Assembly (NCBI GenBank): GCA_904420055.1
Contig: CAJFTV010000081.1
Coordinates: forward strand, 1 to 19,222
Length of the DNA stretch: 19,222 nt
Reading direction: 5' to 3'
Source: Candidatus Alloscillospira gallinarum
Lineage (GTDB): Bacteria > Bacillota > Clostridia > Oscillospirales > Oscillospiraceae
The stretch's first letter is position 1, and the number at the start of each line of letters is the position of its first letter. The notes beneath the pieces are model-generated. The model did no database searches. It was not told the DNA's origin and worked only from the letters and a program-made list of their open reading frames with translations. A program made the translations under genes and the position numbers. Below are positions 1 to 8,113 of this stretch, piece after piece.

Positions 1-1070
1 ATACCGGTGACAGAGACGCCCAGGTCGGTGCCGGCGCTTACCCGGATACCCTCTGCCATGGCCTGAGCCACCTCGTGGCTTACGGCGCCGTGTTTTTCAA
101 TTAGCCCGGCCGGGACGCCTAAAAATTTTATTTTTGCCTCATTTGAGTAGGAGACAACGCCTCCCTTTAATACACTGGAGGAGCCGGGAATGTCCGTCAG
201 GCGCTTTGAGATAAGTCCGCCGGTGCAGGACTCCGCTGTGGAGAGGGTAAGGCCCCGGTCCTTCAGAAGGTGGAAAACGGTTTCCTCAAGTGTTCCTGCG
301 TCAATTCCGTATATATAGCTGCCAATTGCCGCCTGTACCCTGTCAAGCACGGGGCGCATCATGCTGTCCGCGGCCTCGTCCGTGTCGGCCAGCGCCGTGA
401 CACGGAGCATGACCTCCCCCTCTTTGGCGTAGGGGGCAAGTGTTGGATTTGTAAGGCCGACCATCAGGTCGTGCAGCTTGTCCTCGACAGAGCTCTCACC
501 CATGCCGAAAATATTTATATTGTGGGAGCGTATCTCCTGTCCTGAGAGCTTTGTCAGGTACGGTATTACCCCTGTTTTCAGCATCGCGCGGCACTCAGAC
601 GGGGGGCCGGGCAGCATTAAGACGTGTTTTCCCTCCGCCTCAAATCCGCAGCCGGGCGCCGTGCCGCAGGAGTTATAAAACACGGTGCAGCCCACGGGAA
701 GATATGCCTGCTGCAGGTTGTTTTCAGTCATTGGTACGCCGTGCAGCCGCTTTTCAAATAGCTCTTTTATGTTCTGTGCGGCCTTTTCATCGAAATAGAG
801 CTCCCGGCCAAAGGCCGCGGCTAAAGTCTGCTTTGTCAGGTCGTCGTATGTGGGGCCCAGGCCTCCGGTGGTTATTATGATGTCCGCCCTGGATTTTGCC
901 ACCTCTACAGCCTGATGTACCCGATTTGGGTTGTCCCCCACAACTGTGTGGAAATACACGTTTATGCCGAGCTGGGAGAGCACCTCCGACACGTCTCTGG
1001 CGTCGGTATTTGCAATGTTTCCTAAAAGTATCTCGGTTCCAACGGAGATTATCTCTGCTATGTAGCTCAT
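1..1070 (-). CDS. cinA: CinA family protein (nicotinamide-nucleotide amidohydrolase / MPT-binding), partial
   Basis: I read this by translating the reverse strand from the ATG at 1070; 356 codons are visible and the 3' end runs off the window, against about 410 residues for full-length family members. Residues 1-170 form the molybdopterin-binding-like (MoCF/COG1058) domain, with GTEILLGN at 11-18, TTGGLGPTYDD at 67-77 and LPGPPSEC at 153-160. From about residue 255 the C-terminal CinA/PncC domain begins, with the AESCTGG catalytic-serine motif at 279-285 and GGVVSYSN at 303-310. In this family the C-terminal domain deamidates nicotinamide mononucleotide (pyridine nucleotide salvage), and the N-terminal domain has been linked to ADP-ribose hydrolysis. 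The start codon overlaps the thiI stop as ATGA (1067-1070), which suggests translational coupling. It is the last visible gene of the yifB-thiI-cinA operon. Identity is secure; its exact role in this organism is inferred. Confidence 0.95.
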   Translation of the reverse strand, partial: MSYIAEIISVGTEILLGNIANTDARDVSEVLSQLGINVYFHTVVGDNPNRVHQAVEVAKSRADIIITTGGLGPTYDDLTKQTLAAAFGRELYFDEKAAQNIKELFEKRLHGVPMTENNLQQAYLPVGCTVFYNSCGTAPGCGFEAEGKHVLMLPGPPSECRAMLKTGVIPYLTKLSGQEIRSHNINIFGMGESSVEDKLHDLMVGLTNPTLAPYAKEGEVMLRVTALADTDEAADSMMRPVLDRVQAAIGSYIYGIDAGTLEETVFHLLKDRGLTLSTAESCTGGLISKRLTDIPGSSSVLKGGVVSYSNEAKIKFLGVPAGLIEKHGAVSHEVAQAMAEGIRVSAGTDLGVSVTG

Positions 1071-2239
1071 ATGTTCACCTTAATTCTCTCAATTCCGTCA
1101 TATGCTTCGTTTACGAGCCCGTCGATATCCAGGACGCTCTCAGCCTCCTCCACTTCCTTGAGGCTGGGCTTTGTGCGGGGGTGCTTTGGAGTGAAAACGG
1201 TGCAGCAGTCCTCATATGGGAGTATTGAGGTGTCAAAGGTGCCGATTTTTCTGGCGTAACGGACAATTTCCTCCTTGTCCATACCGATAAGGGGACGGAG
1301 CACGGGGAGCGATGTACACTGACCGGTGACGGCCATGGCCTCCATTGTCTGGCTGGCCACCTGTCCAAGGTTTTCACCTGTAACAAGAGCGCCCGCCCCG
1401 TTCGCCTTTGCAATTCTGTCGGAAATACGCATCATAAACCGGCGCATTATAATGGTGAAATACTCCTCCGGGCACTTTTCGCGGATTTCCTCCTGAATAT
1501 GTGTAAAGGGCACTACCTCCACCATCAGCCTACCGCAGTATTTGGCAAGTATCTTTGCAAGGTCGAGGACCTTTTCCTTAGCAAGCTCCGATGTGTAGGG
1601 GAAGGAGAAAAAATGCACCGGGATAATGGCCACGCCGCGCTTTGCAATCATGTAGGTGGACACGGGGCTGTCAATCCCTCCGGAGAGTAGCGACACGGCC
1701 CTGCCGTTTGAGCCCACCGGCATTCCTCCGGCGCCGGGTATGGCCGGCCCGTGTACGTAAGCGGCGTAGTCCCGGACTTCAATGTTAACGGTAAGCTCCG
1801 GCGTGTGTACGTCCACCCTGACATCGGGAAATTCCTCGGCGAGCAGTCCTCCCACATACTGGGACAGCTGTATGGAGGTCATGGGAAAGCGCTTGTCAGA
1901 GCGCTTTGACTCCACCTTAAATGACCGCGCCGTACTGAAGGCGTCCTTCAGGTACTCTTTTGCCGTGCGGAAAATTGCGTCCTTGTCCTTCTCACAGGCC
2001 GCGGCACGGGAAATTGTGGCGATGCCGAAAACAGTCTGCACGGCCGCCTCAGCTCCGTCCATATCGCAGCCGGGCTCCTCCGGCTCCACATATATTGTGG
2101 ACTGTACGCAGTACACCCTGAACTTGCCGTAGTGCCTCAGCCTGCGGGATATGTTTGATATCAGTTTCATTTCAAAGCTGCGGCGGTTTAGCCCCTTTAA
2201 AACTATCTCGCCCAGTTTAAGAAGAAGTATGTCCTCCAT
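1067..2239 (-). CDS. thiI: tRNA uracil 4-sulfurtransferase ThiI (no rhodanese domain)
   Basis: A 390-aa cytosolic enzyme that activates U8 of tRNA with ATP and inserts sulfur to make 4-thiouridine; in some bacteria it also supplies sulfur for the thiamine thiazole. The N-terminal ferredoxin-like region and THUMP domain cover about residues 1-165. The PP-loop ATP pyrophosphatase signature SGGIDSP is at 186-192, and GENLGQVASQT at 288-298 is a typical ThiI block. EDCCTVF at 343-349 contains the cysteine position that corresponds to E. coli Cys344. The protein stops near residue 390, so the C-terminal rhodanese domain of E. coli ThiI is absent. This is the usual state in Bacillota, where a dedicated cysteine desulfurase normally donates sulfur directly; none is encoded in this window. 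The start has an AAAGGAAAG Shine-Dalgarno. It lies 40 bp after yifB and overlaps cinA by 4 bp. Confidence 0.96.
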   Translation of the reverse strand: MEDILLLKLGEIVLKGLNRRSFEMKLISNISRRLRHYGKFRVYCVQSTIYVEPEEPGCDMDGAEAAVQTVFGIATISRAAACEKDKDAIFRTAKEYLKDAFSTARSFKVESKRSDKRFPMTSIQLSQYVGGLLAEEFPDVRVDVHTPELTVNIEVRDYAAYVHGPAIPGAGGMPVGSNGRAVSLLSGGIDSPVSTYMIAKRGVAIIPVHFFSFPYTSELAKEKVLDLAKILAKYCGRLMVEVVPFTHIQEEIREKCPEEYFTIIMRRFMMRISDRIAKANGAGALVTGENLGQVASQTMEAMAVTGQCTSLPVLRPLIGMDKEEIVRYARKIGTFDTSILPYEDCCTVFTPKHPRTKPSLKEVEEAESVLDIDGLVNEAYDGIERIKVNI

Positions 2240-2279
2240 TTATATCTTTCCTTTCTCTCCGCCGAGAAGGTTTCCGGCG

Positions 2280-3797
2280 TTAACTGTTTTGAAAGTCGTA
2301 AGTGCGGTATTGAATGGCCTCGGCCAAATGACTGGGAGATATTTTCTCCTCCCCGGCAAGGTCTGCTATTGTCCTGGCGACCCTTAGTATCCTGTCATAG
2401 GAGCGGGCGGTAAGCCCCATTTTGGAATATGCAAGCTCCATGATATCCCGGCCGGCCCTGTCGAGAGGGCAGTACTCCTTGAGCTCTTTTGGACCCATCT
2501 GTGCATTGCACTCTGTTGAGCTTTCACCAAAGCGGCGGCGCTGAATACCGCGGGCGGAATTTACCCTCTTTTTAATCTCGGCAGAGGGCTCGGCGTCAGT
2601 CCGGGAAGAGAGCTCCTCAAAATTTAAGGCCGGCACCTCGATTATCATATCAATGCGGTCCAGAAGAGGTCCGGAAATTCTGCTCTGATAGTTTTTTACA
2701 GACCGCTCGGTGCAGGTGCAGATTTTGCCGGGCTGTCCGTACCAGCCGCATTTGCAGGGATTCATGGCGCAGACAAGCATAAAACGGCTGGGAAATGTGA
2801 CGGTATATCTCGCCCGGGAGACGGTTATTTCCCCGTCCTCCAGCGGCTGGCGCAGAGCCTCTAATGTGTCCTTGTGAAACTCAGGGAGCTCGTCCAGAAA
2901 CAGCACACCGTTGTGTGCAAGGGAGATCTCCCCGGGTTTTGGATTCCCGGTTCCGCCTGTCATGGCGGCGGGGGAGACCGTGTGGTGCGGCGAGCGGAAC
3001 GGGCGCACGTTTACAATTGGATTATCGTGGCCTGTCATTCCGGCCACGGAATGAATTTCGGTGGAGGAGATAATCTCCTCTGCCGTCATGTCCGGCAGTA
3101 TGCCGGGCAGCCGCTTTGCCAGCATGCTCTTTCCCGCGCCGGGAGGGCCGACAAGCAGTATGTTGTGCCCCCCGGCCGCCGCCACCTCGAGAGCCCGTTT
3201 TACTGTTTCCTGCCCCTTTACATCGGCAAAGTCAAAAGAGGAAATAGTATCATGTAAAATTTCCGGAGGCTGTGCCGGCTTAATGTCAAGTTCCCCGGCG
3301 AGACACTCTAAGAGCTCTGCGGCGCTTTTTACCGGGCAGACCTCTATACCCGGGGCAAACGCGGCCTCCGAGGCATTTTCCGTAGGTATGTACAGCTTTT
3401 TTATGCCGGCCTTTCCTGCGGCGATTGCCATGGGAAGAGCACCCCGCACGGGTCTGAGCTCACCGGACAGGGAGAGCTCGCCGAAAAAGGCATATTCCTC
3501 GGGTATCGGATTTATCTGTCCGCTGGCTGAGAGAATGCCTAAAAACATGGGCAGGTCATAGACCGTACCCTCTTTTTTCCTGTCGGCAGGGGCGAGATTT
3601 ACGGTTATGCGGCTTACGGGGAACTTCATGCCGCAGTTTTTTACTGCGGCCCGTACTCTCTCCCTGGCCTCTTTCACGGCGGCGTCGGGAAGACCGACGA
3701 TGTCAAAGCCGGGAAGCCCGGAGGAGAGAAAGCACTCCGCCGTGACCTCATATCCGGCGATTCCGGTAAGGCCCAGAGACCTGATTTTTGACAGCAA
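2280..3797 (-). CDS. YifB/ComM family Mg-chelatase-like AAA+ ATPase
   Basis: 505 aa from a TTG start at 3797. Family members are AAA+ helicase-like motors; ComM of Vibrio and Acinetobacter drives branch migration during natural transformation. The N-terminal Lon-protease-like fold (ChlI domain) contains GLPGFDIVGLPD near residues 27-38. The ATPase has Walker A GPPGAGKS at 217-224, Walker B VLFLDELPEF at 298-307, and the family's cysteine motif CAMNPCKCGW at 343-352 with CTC at 360-362. The C-terminal Mg-chelatase-C helix bundle carries the sensor-2 region (YDRILRVARTIADLAGEE). I chose the TTG because it gives the canonical LLSKIRSLGLTGI amino terminus and has GGTGGGTGG six bases upstream. An in-frame ATG at 3887 would add 30 non-conserved residues without a ribosome site. 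It is the first gene of the operon with thiI and cinA. A role in DNA uptake here is possible but not shown. Confidence 0.93.
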   Translation of the reverse strand: MLSKIRSLGLTGIAGYEVTAECFLSSGLPGFDIVGLPDAAVKEARERVRAAVKNCGMKFPVSRITVNLAPADRKKEGTVYDLPMFLGILSASGQINPIPEEYAFFGELSLSGELRPVRGALPMAIAAGKAGIKKLYIPTENASEAAFAPGIEVCPVKSAAELLECLAGELDIKPAQPPEILHDTISSFDFADVKGQETVKRALEVAAAGGHNILLVGPPGAGKSMLAKRLPGILPDMTAEEIISSTEIHSVAGMTGHDNPIVNVRPFRSPHHTVSPAAMTGGTGNPKPGEISLAHNGVLFLDELPEFHKDTLEALRQPLEDGEITVSRARYTVTFPSRFMLVCAMNPCKCGWYGQPGKICTCTERSVKNYQSRISGPLLDRIDMIIEVPALNFEELSSRTDAEPSAEIKKRVNSARGIQRRRFGESSTECNAQMGPKELKEYCPLDRAGRDIMELAYSKMGLTARSYDRILRVARTIADLAGEEKISPSHLAEAIQYRTYDFQNS

Positions 3798-3990
3798 TTT
3801 ATACCACCCACCTGTGCCCGGCCGGAAAACTTGTCCGGCGGAGGTAATTTCTGTACCCGGCAGATATGGAGATATGGCCGGGAACATTGTAAGACATGTG
3901 AATATTTTGACATTTTTACTTTAATCCGATGTATTGCCGCGGGATTTTAACAGACAAAAATCCTGAAGAAATTTACACAGCGGCATAAAT
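3798..3990 (-). other. long 5' leader of yifB with two hairpins
   Basis: If the minus-strand promoter at 3991-4019 is used, the yifB transcript has a leader of about 190 nt. It contains two GC-rich inverted repeats: GCCGGA (3821-3826) with TCCGGC (3834-3839), and CCCGGC (3856-3861) with GCCGGG (3877-3882). The first lies just upstream of the GGTGGGTGG ribosome site. I see no known riboswitch and no U-tract terminator. The leader is also open in the yifB frame back to an ATG at 3887, but that segment looks non-coding. Confidence 0.4.
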
Positions 3991-4000
3991 AGTATATATT
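3972..4000 (+). promoter_or_regulatory. possible distal nifJ promoter
   Basis: TTTACA (3972-3977) is followed after 17 bp by TATATT (3995-4000). It overlaps the divergent yifB -10. If used, it would give a nifJ leader of about 165 nt containing both TTACACGTG boxes and the palindrome. It is weaker than the proximal promoter. Confidence 0.35.
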
Positions 4001-4019
4001 ATAATGTGATTTTTGGCAA
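3991..4019 (-). promoter_or_regulatory. predicted sigma-A promoter of the yifB operon
   Basis: On the minus strand, -35 TTGCCA (4019-4014) and -10 TATACT (3996-3991) are separated by exactly 17 bp. Each hexamer matches the consensus at five of six positions. The -10 lies inside the AT-rich block that also carries plus-strand -10-like hexamers, so the two directions could compete. The start point would be near 3984. Predicted from sequence only. Confidence 0.55.
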
Positions 4020-4031
4020 TGGCGCTGTATA

Positions 4032-4071
4032 TTACACGTGTTAAATCGGTAAATCCTCCAATTTACACGTG
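4032..4071 (+). repeat. TTACACGTG direct repeat pair (putative operator)
   Basis: Identical TTACACGTG boxes occur at 4032-4040 and 4063-4071, 31 bp (about three helical turns) apart on the same DNA face. Each is centred on the palindromic hexamer CACGTG. A related TTTACAC lies at 3972-3978. The downstream copy covers the -35 of the nifJ promoter. Spacing and placement suggest a regulator site, but I do not recognise the cognate factor. Confidence 0.5.
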
Positions 4072-4090
4072 CAAAGTGTGAGTCTATAAT
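4062..4090 (+). promoter_or_regulatory. predicted main nifJ promoter
   Basis: -35 TTTACA (4062-4067) and a perfect -10 TATAAT (4085-4090) are 17 bp apart. The -35 lies within the downstream TTACACGTG box, so a factor bound there would compete with RNA polymerase. The start point would be near 4097, leaving a leader of about 77 nt that includes the palindrome at 4111-4136. Confidence 0.65.
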
Positions 4091-4110
4091 TGTATTATGA
4101 GTAAGTATCT

Positions 4111-4136
4111 GTGCATATTAATTTTATAATATGCAC
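4111..4136. promoter_or_regulatory. perfect 10-bp inverted repeat in the nifJ leader
   Basis: GTGCATATTA (4111-4120) and TAATATGCAC (4127-4136) form a perfect inverted repeat around a 6-nt spacer. It lies at about +15 to +40 of the predicted nifJ transcript and contains a second TATAAT (4125-4130). It may be a roadblock-type operator for a dimeric repressor or an mRNA hairpin. No poly-U tract follows, so it is not a terminator. Confidence 0.55.
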
Positions 4137-4173
4137 GTAAACAGTAAAAATTAACGGAAAGGTTGTATCGTAA

Positions 4174-7100
4174 ATGGCAAGAAAGTTAAAAACCATGGAC
4201 GGCAATAACGCCGCTGCCCACGTGTCTTATGCATTTACAGAAGTCGCGGGAATTTATCCCATAACTCCCTCAAGCCCAATGGCTGACTATGTAGACCAGT
4301 GGTCCGCAGCCGGGAGAAAAAATATCTTCGGCACAGAGGTAAAGGTTATGGAGATGCAGTCCGAGGCAGGCGCCGCCGGTACTGTACACGGCTCTCTGGG
4401 GACGGGCGCTCTCACCACCACATACACCGCCTCGCAGGGGCTTCTTCTCATGATACCGAACATGTATAAGATAGCGGCGGAGCTGCTCCCCGCGGTATTT
4501 CACGTGTCGGCGAGAGCAGTAGCCACACAGGCGCTTTCCATATTCGGCGACCACTCCGATATATATGCCTGCCGCCAGACAGGTTTTGCAATGCTGGCAG
4601 AGACAAATCCCCAGGAGGTAATGGACCTTGCTGCCGTCGCGCATCTTGCCGCGATAAAGGGCAGAGTTCCATTTATTAACTTCTTTGACGGGTTCCGTAC
4701 CTCCCACGAAATACAGAAAATTGAAATTTGGGATTACGACGATTTAAAGGAAATGTGCGACATGGAGGCGGTTGCCGCCTTCCGGCGCCGCGCCTTAAAC
4801 CCGGAGCACCCCACAACAAGGGGCAGCCACGAAAATGGGGATATCTTCTTCCAGCACAGAGAGGCCATAAACGGATATTATGAGGCTGTGCCCGCAATTG
4901 TCCAGGAGTATATGGACAAGGTAAATGAAAAGCTGGGTACGGACTACAAGCTATTCAACTACTACGGCGCACCTGACGCCGACAGGGTGATTGTGGCGAT
5001 GGGCTCTGTCTGCGATGTGGCTGAGGAGGTAATTGATTACCTGAACGCCCACGGCGAAAAGGTCGGTCTTATTAAAGTCCGCCTTTACAGGCCCTTTGCA
5101 GTGGATAAATTTATTGAGGCAATTCCAGAGAGTGCAAAGACCATCGCGGTTTTGGACAGGACAAAGGAGCCCGGCGCCATAGGTGAGCCGCTCTATCTCG
5201 ACGTTGTGGCCGCCCTTTCTGGTTCCGGCAGGAATGTGAAGGTAATCGGCGGCAGATATGGCCTTGGTTCCAAGGATACACCTCCCTCCAGCATTTTTGC
5301 GGTTTATGAGGAGGCCGGCAGGGAAAATCCACGCCGCCAGTTCACCGTGGGCATAACAGACGATGTTACCAATCTCTCACTGGAGGAGAAGCCCTCTCCG
5401 AACACTGCGGCTCCCGGCACAATCGAGTGCAAGTTCTGGGGACTGGGCGGCGACGGCACCGTCGGCGCCAACAAGAACTCTATTAAGATTATAGGCGACC
5501 ACACCGACAAAAAGGTGCAGGCGTATTTCCAGTATGACTCCAAAAAGACAGGCGGCGTCACCATATCCCATCTGCGTTTCGGGGACAAGCCCATAAAGAG
5601 CCCGTACTATATAAACAAGGCCGATTTTGTGGCCTGCCATAACCCCTCATATGTAACAAAGGGGTACAAGATGGTGTTTGATGTGAAGCCCGGCGGAGTG
5701 TTTCTCATAAACTGTCAGTGGACGCCCGAGGAGCTTCAGCAGCATTTGGACGGCGCTTCAAAGCGGTATATAGCTGAGAACAATATCCAGCTCTACACAA
5801 TCGACGCTATCGGCCTTGCCGCTGAGATTGGCATGGGCAAGCGCACAAATACGATTTTGCAGTCCGCATTTTTCTCTCTGGCAAAAATAATGCCGCAAAG
5901 CGAGGCCGTCGGCTACATGAAAGAGGCCGCCACAAACAGCTACCTCAAAAAAGGCCAGGATATCGTTGACATGAACCACAAGGCAATTGACGCAGGCGCC
6001 ACGGCATACAGTAAAATTGAGGTCCCGGCGGAGTGGAAGGACGCGACGGACAGCATGCATACAGAGGATATAAGCGGCCGCGAGAAGCTTGTGAAGATGG
6101 TTCAGGAGATTATGGAGCCAGTGGAGAAGATGGACGGCGACAGCCTGCCGGTGTCTGTGTTTAAAGAACACATTGACGGCACATTTGAGACAGGCGCGGC
6201 GGCATATCAGAAGCGCGGAGTCGCGGTCAGCGTACCGGAATGGTATGAGGACAAGTGCATACAGTGCAATCAGTGCTCATATGTATGTCCGCATGCCACA
6301 ATCCGCCCCTATGCCCTCACTGAGGAAGAGGCGAAAGGCGCTCCTGAAAATGCAAAAATTGTGCCTTTTAAGGCCGGCAAGGGCAAAGGAGTATACCAGT
6401 TCGCGATGGCTGTCTCTCCCCTGGACTGCATGGGCTGCGCAGTTTGCGTCGGCACCTGCCCGGCGGGGGCACTTGAGATGAAGCCTTTAGAGGAGCAGAC
6501 AGAGCAGCAGAAGGTATTTGACTATATGGTGGCAAATGTGTCAGACAAGCCCGAGCTCTTTGACAAGAGCGTAAAGGGCAGCCAGTTCCGCCAGCCCCTC
6601 TTAGAGTTTTCCGGCTCCTGTGCCGGCTGTGCGGAGACCTCATATGCGCGCCTTGTCACCCAGCTGTTCGGTGACAGAATGCTCATATCAAACGCAACGG
6701 GCTGCTCCTCTATCTGGGGAGGACCGGCAGCTACATCACCGTATACAGTGAACAAGGACGGACACGGCCCGGCCTGGGCAAACTCTCTGTTTGAGGACAA
6801 CGCCGAGCACGGCCTTGGAATGTATATCGGCCAGAAGGCAATGCGTGACCGCCTTATAGAGAAGACAAAAGAGCTTTTAGGCGCCGAGCACCTGTGCGCG
6901 GAGCTGCGTGAGGCCGCCGAAAAATGGCTTGAGACAGTAGACGACGGAGAGGCAAACCAGGCCGCCAGCCGCGAGTATATCGCCGCCCTTGAGGACGGAG
7001 TTATGGGGCTTGACGAGGGAATTGCCTTCCTCAATACCGACGCCGGACGCGCGGCACTCGGAGAAAACTGCGCCGGCCTTTTACAGCACTTTAAGGAGCT

Positions 7101-7830
7101 CAAGGCCGCGGGCAAGGACCACTGTGACTGCGCCGCCTGCGAGCTTGCCTATGAGATACTGTCAAATAAAGATTACCTCAACAAGAAGTCGGTCTGGATT
7201 TTCGGCGGCGACGGCTGGGCATACGATATCGGATTTGGCGGACTGGACCACGTGCTGGCCTCCGGCGAAGATGTCAATGTGTTCGTCTTTGATACTGAGG
7301 TTTACTCCAATACCGGCGGACAGGCCTCAAAGGCCTCGCAGATTGGTCAGGTGGCGCAGTTTGCCGCCGCGGGCAAGGCCATAAAAAAGAAGAGCCTTGC
7401 GGATATTGCGATGACCTATGAGTATGTGTATGTGGCACAGGTTGCAATGGGCGCAAACCAGGCCCAGACCCTAAAGGCCATATCAGAGGCGGAGAGCTAC
7501 AAGGGCCCGTCCCTTATCATAGGCTATGCCCCCTGTGAGATGCACAGCATAAAGGGCGGTATGTCCAACTGCCAGAAGGAGATGAAAAAGGCGGTTGAGT
7601 GCGGTTACTGGAATCTGTTCCGCTATAACCCAGAGCTGAAGGCGGAGGGAAAAAATCCGTTCACGCTGGACAGCAAGGCCCCGACGGGCAGCTACCGCGA
7701 CTTTATCATGAATGAGGCGCGCTATTCCTCTCTTGTAACATCGTTCCCGGATAGAGCGGAGGAACTTTTTGAAAAGGCGGAGAAGACGGCTGAAGAGCGG
7801 TATGAGGAGCTTGCGGCACGTCAGAAATAG
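4174..7830 (+). CDS. nifJ: pyruvate:ferredoxin (flavodoxin) oxidoreductase, single-chain
   Basis: 1218 aa; oxidises pyruvate with CoA to acetyl-CoA and CO2 and reduces ferredoxin, a central step of anaerobic catabolism. The family order is complete: the pyrimidine-binding domain starts with YPITPSSPMADYVDQW; two ferredoxin-type 4Fe-4S sites lie at Cys695/698/701/705 and Cys752/755/758/762; the TPP-proximal cluster uses Cys816, Cys819, Cys844 and probably Cys1121; and the TPP/Mg site is GGDGWAYDIG followed by DTEVYSNTGGQ. The ATG has GGAAAGG upstream. Length exceeds my estimate of the usual clostridial size (about 1170-1180), and there is a candidate insertion before NKDYLNKKSVW that contains Cys984, Cys986 and Cys989. 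Cys816 and Cys844 are offset by 4 from the D. africanus ligands 812 and 840 as I remember them, whereas Cys1121 is offset by 50 from 1071, consistent with roughly 46 extra residues. It appears monocistronic, with its own promoter and terminator. Confidence 0.97.
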   Translation: MARKLKTMDGNNAAAHVSYAFTEVAGIYPITPSSPMADYVDQWSAAGRKNIFGTEVKVMEMQSEAGAAGTVHGSLGTGALTTTYTASQGLLLMIPNMYKIAAELLPAVFHVSARAVATQALSIFGDHSDIYACRQTGFAMLAETNPQEVMDLAAVAHLAAIKGRVPFINFFDGFRTSHEIQKIEIWDYDDLKEMCDMEAVAAFRRRALNPEHPTTRGSHENGDIFFQHREAINGYYEAVPAIVQEYMDKVNEKLGTDYKLFNYYGAPDADRVIVAMGSVCDVAEEVIDYLNAHGEKVGLIKVRLYRPFAVDKFIEAIPESAKTIAVLDRTKEPGAIGEPLYLDVVAALSGSGRNVKVIGGRYGLGSKDTPPSSIFAVYEEAGRENPRRQFTVGITDDVTNLSLEEKPSPNTAAPGTIECKFWGLGGDGTVGANKNSIKIIGDHTDKKVQAYFQYDSKKTGGVTISHLRFGDKPIKSPYYINKADFVACHNPSYVTKGYKMVFDVKPGGVFLINCQWTPEELQQHLDGASKRYIAENNIQLYTIDAIGLAAEIGMGKRTNTILQSAFFSLAKIMPQSEAVGYMKEAATNSYLKKGQDIVDMNHKAIDAGATAYSKIEVPAEWKDATDSMHTEDISGREKLVKMVQEIMEPVEKMDGDSLPVSVFKEHIDGTFETGAAAYQKRGVAVSVPEWYEDKCIQCNQCSYVCPHATIRPYALTEEEAKGAPENAKIVPFKAGKGKGVYQFAMAVSPLDCMGCAVCVGTCPAGALEMKPLEEQTEQQKVFDYMVANVSDKPELFDKSVKGSQFRQPLLEFSGSCAGCAETSYARLVTQLFGDRMLISNATGCSSIWGGPAATSPYTVNKDGHGPAWANSLFEDNAEHGLGMYIGQKAMRDRLIEKTKELLGAEHLCAELREAAEKWLETVDDGEANQAASREYIAALEDGVMGLDEGIAFLNTDAGRAALGENCAGLLQHFKELKAAGKDHCDCAACELAYEILSNKDYLNKKSVWIFGGDGWAYDIGFGGLDHVLASGEDVNVFVFDTEVYSNTGGQASKASQIGQVAQFAAAGKAIKKKSLADIAMTYEYVYVAQVAMGANQAQTLKAISEAESYKGPSLIIGYAPCEMHSIKGGMSNCQKEMKKAVECGYWNLFRYNPELKAEGKNPFTLDSKAPTGSYRDFIMNEARYSSLVTSFPDRAEELFEKAEKTAEERYEELAARQK

Positions 7831-7850
7831 GGAAAACATAAATAGCTTAG

Positions 7851-7886
7851 TACCCCGGCGAAATTTTCGCCGGGGTATTTTTATTA
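7851..7886 (+). terminator. intrinsic terminator of nifJ
   Basis: A perfect 13-base inverted repeat (7851-7863 with 7865-7877; arms TACCCCGGCGAAA and its complement) is followed by TTTTTATT. It lies 20 bp after the nifJ stop. Confidence 0.93.
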
Positions 7887-8084
7887 TAGCAGGGCATTGG
7901 CGGCGGCAGCGAGCTGGGAATACCAGACACATTTTGGCGATTAGACGCGGCTCTGAGAAGGGAGATGAACCGCAGCTTCAGAGGGGCGTGAAAGACGGAG
8001 TATATATTCTGAAGATTGGGGAAAATATCCATTGGAGAAAGGCCCCGGGCGGGATAATCTGTATATTGGCCTGACCTGTTTTGG
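7887..8084. other. intergenic stretch without a recognised gene
   Basis: Between the nifJ terminator and the uvrA promoter there is about 200 bp with no ORF I can support. A plus-strand frame stays open to 8074, but it only starts inside nifJ and its peptide has no recognisable motif. An ATG at 7967 after GGGAG opens only an eight-codon frame. I see no RNA motif here. Confidence 0.5.
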
Positions 8085-8113
8085 TTGAATTACGGGCACA
8101 AAAAGTGTATAAT
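8085..8113 (+). promoter_or_regulatory. predicted uvrA promoter
   Basis: -35 TTGAAT (8085-8090) and a perfect -10 TATAAT (8108-8113) are 17 bp apart, placing the start point near 8120. It is the only strong promoter I see before the uvrA-to-Mur-ligase gene run. Confidence 0.7.

Noticed and set aside
1..1070. Plus-strand frames at 270-545, 478-678 and 551-880
   Set aside because: All are antisense to the clear cinA coding sequence.
3798..3887. Upstream ATG start for yifB at 3887
   Set aside because: It adds 30 residues that do not look like the family and has no ribosome site, while the TTG at 3797 has both a ribosome site and the canonical amino terminus.
4111..4136. nifJ leader palindrome as a terminator or attenuator
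   Set aside because: The stem is AT-rich and no run of T follows, so termination is unlikely.
6522..7115. 197-aa minus-strand frame inside nifJ
   Set aside because: Serine/alanine-rich composition with no motif, antisense to the TPP domain of NifJ; a shadow frame.
7769..8074. 101-aa plus-strand frame after nifJ
   Set aside because: It starts inside nifJ in another frame, crosses the terminator and has no recognisable motif.
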